A stretch of 7,512 nucleotides of DNA, from assembly GCA_934255105.1 (NCBI GenBank), contig CAKQNH010000210.1, positions 1 to 7,512 of the forward strand. Direction: 5' to 3'. Each line of letters starts with the position of its first letter. The stretch's first letter is position 1. The DNA comes from an uncultured Pirellulaceae bacterium (GTDB taxonomy: Bacteria > Planctomycetota > Planctomycetia > Pirellulales > Pirellulaceae). The position numbers and the translations under genes are program-made. Under the pieces are notes generated by a model that was not told the DNA's origin, did not search any database, and worked only from the letters and a program-made list of their open reading frames with translations. Below, piece by piece: positions 1 through 6,272 of this stretch.

Positions 1-2
1 GC

Positions 3-413
3 TTAGCGGGGCGGATGCGGCCACTGGCAGAGTCGGTGGTCAGCACTCTGCGCAAGGACTTGCCTAGGCTAGCCAATTGTCGGCTGTTTTTGGCGGAGGT
101 GGGGGGGCGGCCGGTGGGCATGGCTCTATGCTTTGTGGGCTACTCCACATTCAAAGGGGCTCCACTGCTGAACATTCACGATCTGGCCGTACACACCGAT
201 TTTCAGCGGCGCGGTATCGGCTCGCAGTTGCTAACCGCAGTGATTGAGTACGCGCGTGCGCAGCGGTTTTGCGACGTGACGCTGGAAGTTCAGGGGAGCA
301 ACCCAGCCCGGCAATTATACGCGCGCCACGGCTTTCAGGTGCTCGATGCGTCCGTCGATCCTCGCGCTATGCTGTTCGGCAAGTTAGCTTTGGACGAAGT
401 AGTAGGGACTTGA
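3..413 (+). CDS. GNAT-family N-acetyltransferase, 5' end outside the window
   Basis: Predicted acetyl-CoA-dependent N-acetyltransferase; the acceptor substrate cannot be told from sequence. The reading frame is open to the left edge, with no stop between position 3 and the first ATG at 15. Family members are usually about 150 residues, and only about 133 are visible here from that ATG, so the true start is probably upstream. The stretch FLAEVGGRPVG is a typical beta strand pair. LLNIHDLAVHTDFQRRGIGS carries motif A, with the acetyl-CoA pyrophosphate-binding QRRGIG at about 204-221. Motif B is EVQGSNPARQLYARHGF, the usual C-terminal GNAT signature. The stop TGA at 411-413 overlaps the likely TTG start of the next gene, suggesting co-transcription and translational coupling. 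The shared NIHDLAV segment is typical of small stand-alone GNAT enzymes. The GNAT fold is nearly certain; the target is unknown. Confidence 0.85.
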   Translation, partial: LAGRMRPLAESVVSTLRKDLPRLANCRLFLAEVGGRPVGMALCFVGYSTFKGAPLLNIHDLAVHTDFQRRGIGSQLLTAVIEYARAQRFCDVTLEVQGSNPARQLYARHGFQVLDASVDPRAMLFGKLALDEVVGT

Positions 414-1882
414 GTAAGCGTCGCAAAGAGAAAGTCGAGGATTCGATCGACTGGTCGACTGTCCTCGGGCCGGTGCTCTCAACGGGTTCAGCACGTGGAT
501 CGCAGGCTGTACAGTTCGCCGAACTGGCCGATTTAGAGCAGGCAACCTTCGCCCATGTTCGTCGAGCCGTGCGGCCGAGGCCTGGGCTAGCTGCGGCTGA
601 TCTGCCGTTTCCCACTGACAGCGTGCCTTGGTTTCCACAGGGGCGTTTCGTGGCTGAAACACCAACTGCGGCGAGCGTGCGACCGGGGGCGTTTATGCAC
701 TACGCGGCCGGAGACTACTACATCCAAGATGCCGGTTCGATGCTGGCACTGGCACTCATGGATGCACAGCCAGGCGACTGGGTGTGCGATACGTGCGCGG
801 CGCCAGGGGGCAAGTCGACCGGGCTGCTGGAGCAGCTCGCTGGCCGGGGTGTGCTAGTTGCCAACGAGGTCATCCGCTCGCGATTGAGCCTGCTTGCTCT
901 GGCGCTTGAGCGGACTGGCTACGGCAATCAACTGGTGACCAATTTGGAAATTGAACAGCTCAGCCAATTGTGTGGCGCGGCTTTTGACAGAGTGTTGGTG
1001 GATGCGCCGTGTACGGGTCAGACCATGGTGGGACGCGGCAAGCAGCGGCTGGCTGCATTTAGTGCGGCGCAGATAGCTCATAGCAGCGCTCGGCAACAGC
1101 GAATCTTGCGAGCGGCGGCGGGCTTGGTCAAGCCAGGAGGGCGGTTGGTCTACTCCACCTGCGCCTATTCGTTTGCGGAGAATGAGCAGGTCGTGGTCGA
1201 TTTTGCTCGAGAGCAAGCGGGTTGGCAGTTGAAATCGCAGGCCGGGTTCGAAGCTTGGGCAAGTCCATCGGCTGAGGGATGCTATCGCGTGTGGCCGCAT
1301 CGCCATGGTTGCAGCGGTGCTTTCGCGGCGGTGTTGGTGAATGAGGCCGCAGAGGGTGTGTATGAAGGTTTTCCACAAGAGGGGCTGCAGTTGCCGGCGC
1401 TGCGGGCGAAGTTTGGTTGGCGAGAGCTCGAGAGTCTGCCACATGAGTTGCAGGGGCTGATTGTTGTTGAAGCGGGCCGTTTGTGGCAGGGGGGCAATCA
1501 GTTGCATCGGTTTGACGCGTCGCTGCCGGACGATTGGATCGGATGGGCAGTGGCTGGGACGGAGCTGGCTTGTCGATCTGGGGAAGCCCTCAGTCAACGT
1601 TGGTCTCCCAGCTTCGGTGCAGCCGTATTGAGCCAGGTGCATCCATTGGTGAACTTGTGCGCGCTACCGCTGGACGACGCGCAAGCGGTACGCTTCGTGG
1701 CGGGGGAGAGCTTGCGCGGTCTGGAGAGCGTTGGCGGTGCGGGTAAGGCTGATCGAGGCGGAGGGGGATGGTGTGTGCCGAGTTGGCGCGGTCGCCGGCT
1801 GGGATGGGGCAAGCTGACTGGGGGAGTGCTGAAGAATCACTTTCCGAAAGCCATTCGCCAGCCGCATGCAGTTTGCAAGTGA
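410..1882 (+). CDS. RsmF-like (NOL1/NOP2/Sun) RNA 5-methylcytosine methyltransferase
   Basis: Predicted SAM-dependent enzyme that methylates C5 of a cytosine in RNA, most likely 16S rRNA as for RsmF/YebU. With the TTG start at 410 it is 490 residues, close to the 479 of E. coli RsmF. Motif I, the SAM-binding loop, is CAAPGGKS at residues 129-136. Motif IV is DAPC at 198-201, with Cys201 as the usual product-release cysteine. Motif VI is STC at 249-251, with Cys251 as the expected nucleophile, followed by AENE. The C-terminal part (about 410-490) resembles the RsmF RNA-binding tail and ends with GWGKLTGGVLKNHFPKAIR. A Gly-rich insert (GGAGKADRGGGGW) precedes that tail. The start is uncertain. 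TTG at 410 forms a TTGA overlap with the upstream stop and lacks a well-spaced Shine-Dalgarno. GTG at 473 is an alternative. The ATG at 269 would add 47 residues lying wholly inside the upstream gene and is unlikely. The exact target base cannot be assigned. Confidence 0.86.
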   Translation: MSKRRKEKVEDSIDWSTVLGPVLSTGSARGSQAVQFAELADLEQATFAHVRRAVRPRPGLAAADLPFPTDSVPWFPQGRFVAETPTAASVRPGAFMHYAAGDYYIQDAGSMLALALMDAQPGDWVCDTCAAPGGKSTGLLEQLAGRGVLVANEVIRSRLSLLALALERTGYGNQLVTNLEIEQLSQLCGAAFDRVLVDAPCTGQTMVGRGKQRLAAFSAAQIAHSSARQQRILRAAAGLVKPGGRLVYSTCAYSFAENEQVVVDFAREQAGWQLKSQAGFEAWASPSAEGCYRVWPHRHGCSGAFAAVLVNEAAEGVYEGFPQEGLQLPALRAKFGWRELESLPHELQGLIVVEAGRLWQGGNQLHRFDASLPDDWIGWAVAGTELACRSGEALSQRWSPSFGAAVLSQVHPLVNLCALPLDDAQAVRFVAGESLRGLESVGGAGKADRGGGGWCVPSWRGRRLGWGKLTGGVLKNHFPKAIRQPHAVCK

Positions 1883-1906
1883 GTCCGGTAACAATCTACG
1901 GCTGAT

Positions 1907-1939
1907 GGTTTATAATGCGGCGATTCTGGGAAAACGTGG
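1907..1939 (+). repeat. 33-bp direct repeat, copy 1, with TATAAT
   Basis: This is the first of two direct copies 68 bp apart. It matches the second copy (1975-2007) at 28 of 33 positions. Both share GGTTTATAATGCG at the left end and GGGAAA plus CGTGG at the right. Mismatches fall at unit positions 14, 18, 19, 21 and 28. It starts 24 bp after the methyltransferase stop. The two copies look like a tandem duplication of a promoter region that has since diverged. Confidence 0.7.
1911..1916 (+). promoter_or_regulatory. Candidate -10 element (upstream promoter copy)
   Basis: This is a perfect TATAAT hexamer in the gap before the channel gene, 157 bp upstream of its ATG. No convincing TTGACA-like -35 lies 16-18 bp upstream, and no extended -10 TG is present, so promoter activity is inferred from the hexamer and its position only. 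Confidence 0.4.
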
Positions 1940-1949
1940 CAAGAGTGAC

Positions 1950-1973
1950 AACGGGCAAGAGTGCCCGTTCTAC
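1950..1973 (+). repeat. Single TTCTAC-type hairpin element
   Basis: A perfect 7-bp stem, AACGGGC (1950-1956) and GCCCGTT (1963-1969), closes a 6-nt loop AAGAGT and is followed by CTAC. The outer frame AACGG...CCGTTCTAC is the same as in the tandem array at 5961-6150, but the inner stem and loop differ on both sides together. A 10-bp direct repeat, GGCAAGAGTG, at 1938-1947 and 1954-1963 overlaps it. There is no T-run after the stem, so it is not a standard intrinsic terminator. It covers the expected -35 position of the second TATAAT (1979-1984) and could therefore act as an operator. That role is inference. Confidence 0.65.
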
Positions 1974-1974
1974 G

Positions 1975-2007
1975 GGTTTATAATGCGTCGACACCGGGAA
2001 ATCGTGG
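1975..2007 (+). repeat. 33-bp direct repeat, copy 2, with TATAAT
   Basis: This is the second copy of the repeat at 1907-1939, with 28 of 33 positions identical. It begins immediately after the hairpin element and lies nearer to the channel gene. Its TATAAT is at 1979-1984. Confidence 0.7.
1979..1984 (+). promoter_or_regulatory. Candidate -10 element (proximal promoter copy) of the channel gene
   Basis: A perfect TATAAT lies 88 bp upstream of the chosen ATG at 2073, giving a predicted leader of roughly 80 nt. A -35 with 17-bp spacing would fall at 1956-1961, inside the loop of the hairpin element, and does not resemble TTGACA. Either the promoter needs an activator or the proximal copy is inactive. 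Confidence 0.45.
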
Positions 2008-2056
2008 TGCCGTCTTATTGCGCATCGCTTGAATAGCACACAGATACCAAGGGATT

Positions 2057-2062
2057 GGGGAA
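2057..2062 (+). promoter_or_regulatory. Ribosome binding site deciding the channel start
   Basis: GGGGAA ends 10 nt before the ATG at 2073, and this favours that start. The in-frame TTG at 2055 has AAGGGA directly touching it, which leaves no spacer. The in-frame ATG at 2094 has no purine-rich site at a workable distance. Confidence 0.5.
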
Positions 2063-2072
2063 CTGCGAAACC

Positions 2073-5000
2073 ATGCAAGCCTTAGAACAAGCGATGGTAC
2101 GCGCTGCGTTGATGGGGTGCTTGACGATCGGTTGGGCGGCTATTTCTATTCCGTTGGCCCAGGCACAGGTGCGTCCGATCGAGCTTGCGCCGTCGGTAGC
2201 TGGTCAGGCTGCCGCTGGTCAGGCCGCCGAAGGGCAGGCTACCGCTGGGCAAGTAGCTGATGGTCGAGCCCCTGAGTCGGCTGACCAAGCGCCGGTGGCA
2301 AACGCGGCTGGTCCCGCACCCGCGGTGGCTGCGGACTCTCCCCCAGCAGCGAGCCAGCCTGCATCGCCGACCACCAATCCCGCAGATGCAGGGCAGCGCG
2401 ATGCCATTCCCGCAGATGCCTGGATGCAACAGTTGGTCCAGCGGCAGCAGCAATTGCAGAGCGATACGGAGCGGACGCCTGAAGTCAAAGAGCAATTGAA
2501 TAAGACCTACGAGCAACTGCGGCTGGATTTTGAAGCGGCCAATAAAGCCCGCAATCGACGGAGCGAGTACACCGATGCCGCCGCCGCTGCTCCCGGCGTT
2601 CTGGAAGCGACCAAGGCTCGGAAGGCGGAGCTGGATGCCAACAAAACGCCCCCCTCCGCGCAGGAGTTGACTGGGTTGAGCTATGAAGAGCTAGACCAGC
2701 GGCGGATGGCCCTGGAGGCCGAGCTGGCAACGTTGGGAACAGAGCGCACCACGTTGACTGAAGCTATTGCCAAGCGGGACAAACGCCGCAAGGAATTGCC
2801 GCAGCTTATCTCCGACGCTAAGAGCAAGCTGGAGCAGATGGGCCAGCAGGTGCCCGTCGCCTCCAGCGAAGATCCGCTGCTCAAGGAAGCGGGAGCCTGG
2901 AGTTTCGATGTGTCTCGCAGGCTGCTGGCTGAACAACAGCAGAGCTACGAGGCAGAGCAGCGCCTATACGAAGCCGAAGCTCCACTGCTGCCATTGCAAT
3001 TGGAAGTGGCCCAAGCGACGGAAAAACGGACGCAAGAGCGACTGCGTCTAGTCAACGAACAGCTCGACAGGATTCGCACCAACCGCATTTTAAATACGGC
3101 TCGAGAAGCCCGCAGCTTGATCGCGGCGGCACCAGAAGCGTACCAACCCGTCGGCCAGCAATTGCTCACTCAAATCGAAGAGTGGAAAGATTTGGCTAGC
3201 AAGCAGGCGTCCGTCAAGGCCGAACTGGAGGATGCACAGCGGTTGCTCGCGCGATGGAGCGAGCGGCGCACTCAGATGGATGCGCGTGTCGAAACGAAGC
3301 CAGGGACTGAGGGGGTCTCCAACGTCATCACTGGGTTCAATAGTTGGGTTGGGTTGATGCTCCGCAAGCAGCGCAGCGAACTGCCTGACCCACAACAGTT
3401 GCGAGTCAAGCTGAATAATTATCAGTGTGAAATGCAGTCGGCCGAATCGCTGCTGTTCGACATCCAAGACTCACTGCAAGAAATCGAATTGCAACAGGAT
3501 GTGCTTGAGCAACACGAATCGCAGGTGGCTGCGGCCACTCGAGATGCCAATCAGGGTGCCACCCCAGAGGCTGAATCTGCGGGTGGGCCCACGGCGGATC
3601 AGCGGGCCGCGGAGGAACTATTGAAGTTTACTGCTAGCACGCTGCAGACCATGCGGTTGGATGTAAATGCCTACCAAGATGATCTGTATGATTTAGCCGA
3701 TGTTCGCGAGCGGACGATCGTACGCACCAAAGAGTATCGCGAGTTCATCGACAAACACGTGTTGTGGATACGCAGCGCCGAGCGGTTGTCTGCGGCCGAT
3801 TGGCGACCCGGTAGCGAAGCGTTTGCCTGGCTGGTGGATATCCAGAATTGGCGCACCGTCGGTCTCTTGCTTGGACAAGATGTCGTCCAAAAGCCGGCTT
3901 GGACAATCCTGTTTGTGCTGTTGATGATCGCGTTGATTTGGAATCAGTCGCGGTTGCGACGGCGTCTGGCCGAGTTGTCTTCCAAAGCAGAAAAGAATAA
4001 TTGCACCAATTATAACTTGACCGTGCGCAGTCTGATTTTGACTGTCTTGGTCACGGCGCCTGTCACGTTGACCTTGCTCTTTTTGCAGTGGCGATTGAGT
4101 AGAGCGGCGGCGGATGTCGTGTTGCCCACGACCGGCGGCGACTTTCCAGTCGCCTTGGTGGCGGGTTTGCAAATGATGGTGTCCGTTTTCTATCCGCTGG
4201 AGTTAGCGCGTCAGTTGTGCCGGCATGACGGGCTGGGAATCAAACACTTTGGTTGGCGTGACAAAGTAGCCATTCGGCTACGTGGCAATTTGCGGTGGCT
4301 GATCAATGTTAGCGTGCCGCTGGCGGGTATCATCGGCATACTCCACAATCACCCCGTGCAGCGCTGGGAATCGTCCCTTGGCCGAGTGGCCTTCATCGCC
4401 CTAATGCTGCTGCTGAGTCTCTTTTTGGCACGCGTGTTTGCGCCGCGCAGCGGAGTTGTCAGCGGGTTTTTGGCAAGCAATTCAGGTGGTTGGGTCGATC
4501 GCTTGAGTTGGCTGTGGTATCCCACCGTATGCGTTCTTCCGTTGGGACTGGCGGCAGTTAGCTTTGTGGGATTCCATTACACGGCCGAGCGACTGGCAAT
4601 TCACGTGATGTCGACTCAGTGGATGGTGACCTTAGTAGCCGTGAGCTACTTCATGTTAATGCGTTGGTTAGTGCTCAATCGACGTCGACTGATGCTGGCT
4701 CAGGCGCGGCAGCGGTTAGAGGATGCTGCCAAGCGGGACCCCAGCGGTGAACTACCTGCCCCGATTGAAGAGCCCCGCGTGGATTTGGTGGCTATCAACG
4801 AGCAGACTCGGCGATTGGTGACCAGCTTTGTAGTGATGTTCATTTTTGTGATGCTGTTCGTCATCTGGTCCGACGTACTGCCTGCTGTGGCGCTGCTGGA
4901 AGGCGTTCGCTTGTGGCCCGTGCAGGGTGAGGTCACGAAGGATACGTTCACGATCACGCTAGCCAACGTGTTAGTGGTGATTCCCATCGTGTTGCTATTT

Positions 5001-5786
5001 GTCATTTCAGGTCGCAACGTGCCGGGGCTGTTGGAAATTGCCTTCTTGCAGCATCTGCCGCTGACGGGTGCGGCGCGGTATGCCATCACCACGCTCAGCC
5101 GCTATGCAATTTTTGGACTAGGTATCATCGTGGTAGCCTCGACCATTGGATTGAAGTGGGAGAGCATTCAGTGGTTGGTAGCAGCGTTGGGAGTTGGACT
5201 AGGTTTCGGTTTGCAAGAGATCTTTGCCAACTTCGTTTCCGGTTTGATCTTGTTATTCGAGCAACCCATTCGCGTGGGGGATGTTGTGTCCATTGATGGT
5301 ACCACCGGCAGTGTCAGCAAGATTCGCATGCGAGCTACCACGATTGTCAACTGGGATCGCCAGGAATTGATCGTCCCCAACAAAGATCTGATCACAAACA
5401 AACTGCTCAACTGGACACTCAGCGACACGACCAATCGCATTGAGATCAAAGTTGGCGTGGCCTATGGCAGCGACATGCGTCTCGCCAGCGAGTTACTGAA
5501 AGAGATCTGCAAAGACAATCCCAATATCATGCAAGAGCCGGCGCCATCGGTAACGTTTGATCTGTTTGACAGCAGTTCGCTCAATCTAGCGCTACGCGCG
5601 TTTCTATCGTCGCTCGACAATCGCTTGGGCACTGTCAATGAGCTGCATCAGCAGATCTATCAGCGTTTTAACGATGCTGGAATTGAAATAGCCTTTCCGC
5701 AACGCGATTTGCACTTGCGCTCGCTGCCGGATAATTTGGAACGTTGGCTCAGTCGCAGCGCTCCGCCCGATTCACAATCCACATAG
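2073..5786 (+). CDS. Large mechanosensitive channel, MscK/MscM (KefA-like) type
   Basis: Predicted inner-membrane, tension-gated channel that releases solutes on hypo-osmotic shock. The protein is 1237 residues, slightly longer than E. coli MscK (1120) and MscM (1107). Residues 1-31 look like a signal peptide ending AQA. Residues 43-67 are five diverged AGQAA-like pentapeptides, followed by an Ala/Pro-rich linker to about 110. About 115-600 is charged, Gln/Glu-rich and largely coiled-coil, expected to be periplasmic. Hydrophobic segments start near 610, 653, 692, 742, 771, 813, 851, 916, 961, 1008 and 1034. This gives 11 helices as in MscK, with a charged loop at about 870-912. The last is the pore helix, running into GLQEIFANFVSG (1046-1057). 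The MscS beta domain follows, with RATTIVNWDRQELIVPNKD from residue 1087, then the C-terminal alpha/beta domain ending near 1225. No frameshift is seen. The family is clear. Whether it is K+-regulated like MscK cannot be told, so no symbol is given. Confidence 0.93.
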   Translation: MQALEQAMVRAALMGCLTIGWAAISIPLAQAQVRPIELAPSVAGQAAAGQAAEGQATAGQVADGRAPESADQAPVANAAGPAPAVAADSPPAASQPASPTTNPADAGQRDAIPADAWMQQLVQRQQQLQSDTERTPEVKEQLNKTYEQLRLDFEAANKARNRRSEYTDAAAAAPGVLEATKARKAELDANKTPPSAQELTGLSYEELDQRRMALEAELATLGTERTTLTEAIAKRDKRRKELPQLISDAKSKLEQMGQQVPVASSEDPLLKEAGAWSFDVSRRLLAEQQQSYEAEQRLYEAEAPLLPLQLEVAQATEKRTQERLRLVNEQLDRIRTNRILNTAREARSLIAAAPEAYQPVGQQLLTQIEEWKDLASKQASVKAELEDAQRLLARWSERRTQMDARVETKPGTEGVSNVITGFNSWVGLMLRKQRSELPDPQQLRVKLNNYQCEMQSAESLLFDIQDSLQEIELQQDVLEQHESQVAAATRDANQGATPEAESAGGPTADQRAAEELLKFTASTLQTMRLDVNAYQDDLYDLADVRERTIVRTKEYREFIDKHVLWIRSAERLSAADWRPGSEAFAWLVDIQNWRTVGLLLGQDVVQKPAWTILFVLLMIALIWNQSRLRRRLAELSSKAEKNNCTNYNLTVRSLILTVLVTAPVTLTLLFLQWRLSRAAADVVLPTTGGDFPVALVAGLQMMVSVFYPLELARQLCRHDGLGIKHFGWRDKVAIRLRGNLRWLINVSVPLAGIIGILHNHPVQRWESSLGRVAFIALMLLLSLFLARVFAPRSGVVSGFLASNSGGWVDRLSWLWYPTVCVLPLGLAAVSFVGFHYTAERLAIHVMSTQWMVTLVAVSYFMLMRWLVLNRRRLMLAQARQRLEDAAKRDPSGELPAPIEEPRVDLVAINEQTRRLVTSFVVMFIFVMLFVIWSDVLPAVALLEGVRLWPVQGEVTKDTFTITLANVLVVIPIVLLFVISGRNVPGLLEIAFLQHLPLTGAARYAITTLSRYAIFGLGIIVVASTIGLKWESIQWLVAALGVGLGFGLQEIFANFVSGLILLFEQPIRVGDVVSIDGTTGSVSKIRMRATTIVNWDRQELIVPNKDLITNKLLNWTLSDTTNRIEIKVGVAYGSDMRLASELLKEICKDNPNIMQEPAPSVTFDLFDSSSLNLALRAFLSSLDNRLGTVNELHQQIYQRFNDAGIEIAFPQRDLHLRSLPDNLERWLSRSAPPDSQST
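2199..2273 (+). repeat. 15-bp coding minisatellite in the channel linker
   Basis: Five in-frame 15-bp units encode AGQAA, AGQAA, EGQAT, AGQVA and DGRAP, becoming less regular towards the 3' end. They lie just after the signal peptide, in a low-complexity linker before the coiled-coil region. The units probably arose by slippage, and the linker likely tolerates length variation. Confidence 0.7.
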
Positions 5787-5819
5787 GCTGTGGGGTTTTA
5801 GAATCGCGAGTTTCCGATG

Positions 5820-5883
5820 GTAGCGGAAGTCGCCAAGGCTTTCGGCAAGGGGTTCTGCCGAAACTCTTGGCGAGTTTCGCTAC
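5820..5883. repeat. 64-bp nested palindrome (paired hairpins)
   Basis: Arms of 28 bp at 5820-5847 and 5856-5883 are inverted copies matching at 24 of 28 positions, separated by the 8-nt AGGGGTTC. Each arm is also a hairpin. The left one has CGGAAGTC (5824-5831), loop GCCAA and GGCTTTCG (5837-5844), closing with two G-U wobbles. The right one has CGAAACTC (5859-5866), loop TTGGC and GAGTTTCG (5872-5879), perfectly paired. The two loops are complementary to each other. This looks like an inverted pair of REP-like units starting 33 bp after the channel stop. There is no T-run, so it is not a classical intrinsic terminator, though the RNA could still block 3' exonucleases. Confidence 0.75.
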
Positions 5884-5937
5884 GCAAAATTTCAGAGCCT
5901 GCTGCCCCATCCAACTTTAATTTTGGGGTAGAGAAGA

Positions 5938-5960
5938 GTAGAGCAGTTGTCCCAACTGCT
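5938..5960 (-). repeat. Inverted, diverged copy of the TTCTAC hairpin element
   Basis: GTAGAGCAGTTG, loop TCC, then CAACTGCT forms an 8-bp stem, AGCAGTTG with CAACTGCT. Read on the - strand it is a copy of the adjacent array unit: it has CTAC at the 3' end and loop GGA. Two stem base pairs are changed on both sides, so pairing is kept. It stands head-to-head with the tandem array, so the whole cluster begins with GTAGA and ends with TTCTAC. Confidence 0.65.
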
Positions 5961-6150
5961 TCGGGAAACGGTTGGGACAACCGTTCTACAAATCGGGAAG
6001 CGGTTGGGACAACCGTTCTACAATCGGGAAGCGGTTGGGACAACCGTTCTACAAATCGGGAAGCGGTTGGGACAACCGTTCTACAAATCGGGAAACGGTT
6101 GGGACAACCGTTCTACAAATCGGGAAACGGTTGGGACAACCGTTCTACAA
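5961..6150 (+). repeat. Tandem array of six 31/32-bp hairpin units
   Basis: Units run 5961-5992, 5993-6023, 6024-6055, 6056-6087, 6088-6119 and 6120-6150, with lengths 32, 31, 32, 32, 32 and 31. Each begins TCGGGAA, has AACGGTTG (or AGCGGTTG) pairing with CAACCGTT around loop GGA, and ends CTACAAA or CTACAA. The only differences are A or G at unit position 8 (A in units 1, 5, 6; G in 2, 3, 4, still paired as a G-U wobble) and one A fewer at the end of units 2 and 6. Near-identity implies recent amplification or homogenisation. There are no spacers between units and no cas genes, so this is not CRISPR. Confidence 0.92.
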
Positions 6151-6164
6151 TCGACGGCTACAAA
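6151..6164 (+). repeat. Possible collapsed seventh unit
   Basis: TCGACGGCTACAAA directly after the array can be read as a unit that kept its ends (TCG, ACGG, CTACAAA) but lost GGAA and the 14-nt hairpin core. The match is short and could be chance. Confidence 0.3.
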
Positions 6165-6186
6165 ACGTCCTGGCTGAGGTTGCGGG

Positions 6187-6213
6187 TTGCGATTTTGAAA
6201 ACCACGCTATAAT
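6187..6213 (+). promoter_or_regulatory. Candidate promoter of the CoA-disulfide reductase-like gene
   Basis: A perfect TATAAT at 6208-6213 is preceded by TTGCGA at 6187-6192 with a 15-bp spacer, which is shorter than the usual 16-18. It lies 73 bp before the ATG at 6287, giving a leader of about 65 nt. It separates expression of this gene from the channel gene upstream. Confidence 0.45.
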
Positions 6214-6272
6214 TTGGTGCTAATGCGGCAAATCCCAGCGCCTGAGTTACTTAAGATACATCAACTGAGCAT

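Noticed and set aside
269..409. 47-residue N-terminal extension of the methyltransferase from ATG 269
   Set aside because: It overlaps the acetyltransferase coding sequence across its conserved motif B and reads as Arg/Ser-rich out-of-frame sequence.
854..1642. 262-residue open frame on the - strand
   Set aside because: It is antisense to the RsmF-like gene across its catalytic motifs and shows no recognisable domain.
1950..1973. Intrinsic terminator of the methyltransferase gene
   Set aside because: The stem is followed by CTACGGG rather than T residues, and the same type of palindrome recurs in an array elsewhere.
2094..2135. Lipoprotein signal (LMGC) at the start of the channel protein
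   Set aside because: The hydrophobic stretch continues well past the cysteine and a standard AQA cleavage site follows, so an ordinary signal peptide fits better.
5820..5883. Intrinsic terminator of the channel gene
   Set aside because: The inverted repeat is strong, but the sequence after it (GCAAAATTTCAG) has no continuous T-run.
5961..6150. CRISPR array
   Set aside because: The units abut with no unique spacers, each unit is itself palindromic, and no cas gene is in the window.
5817..6223. Short + strand proteins repeating GTTVLQIGKRLGQPFY or NRSTNREAVG
   Set aside because: They are translations of the 31/32-bp non-coding repeats in several frames, with no domain, no ribosome site and no codon-level constraint.
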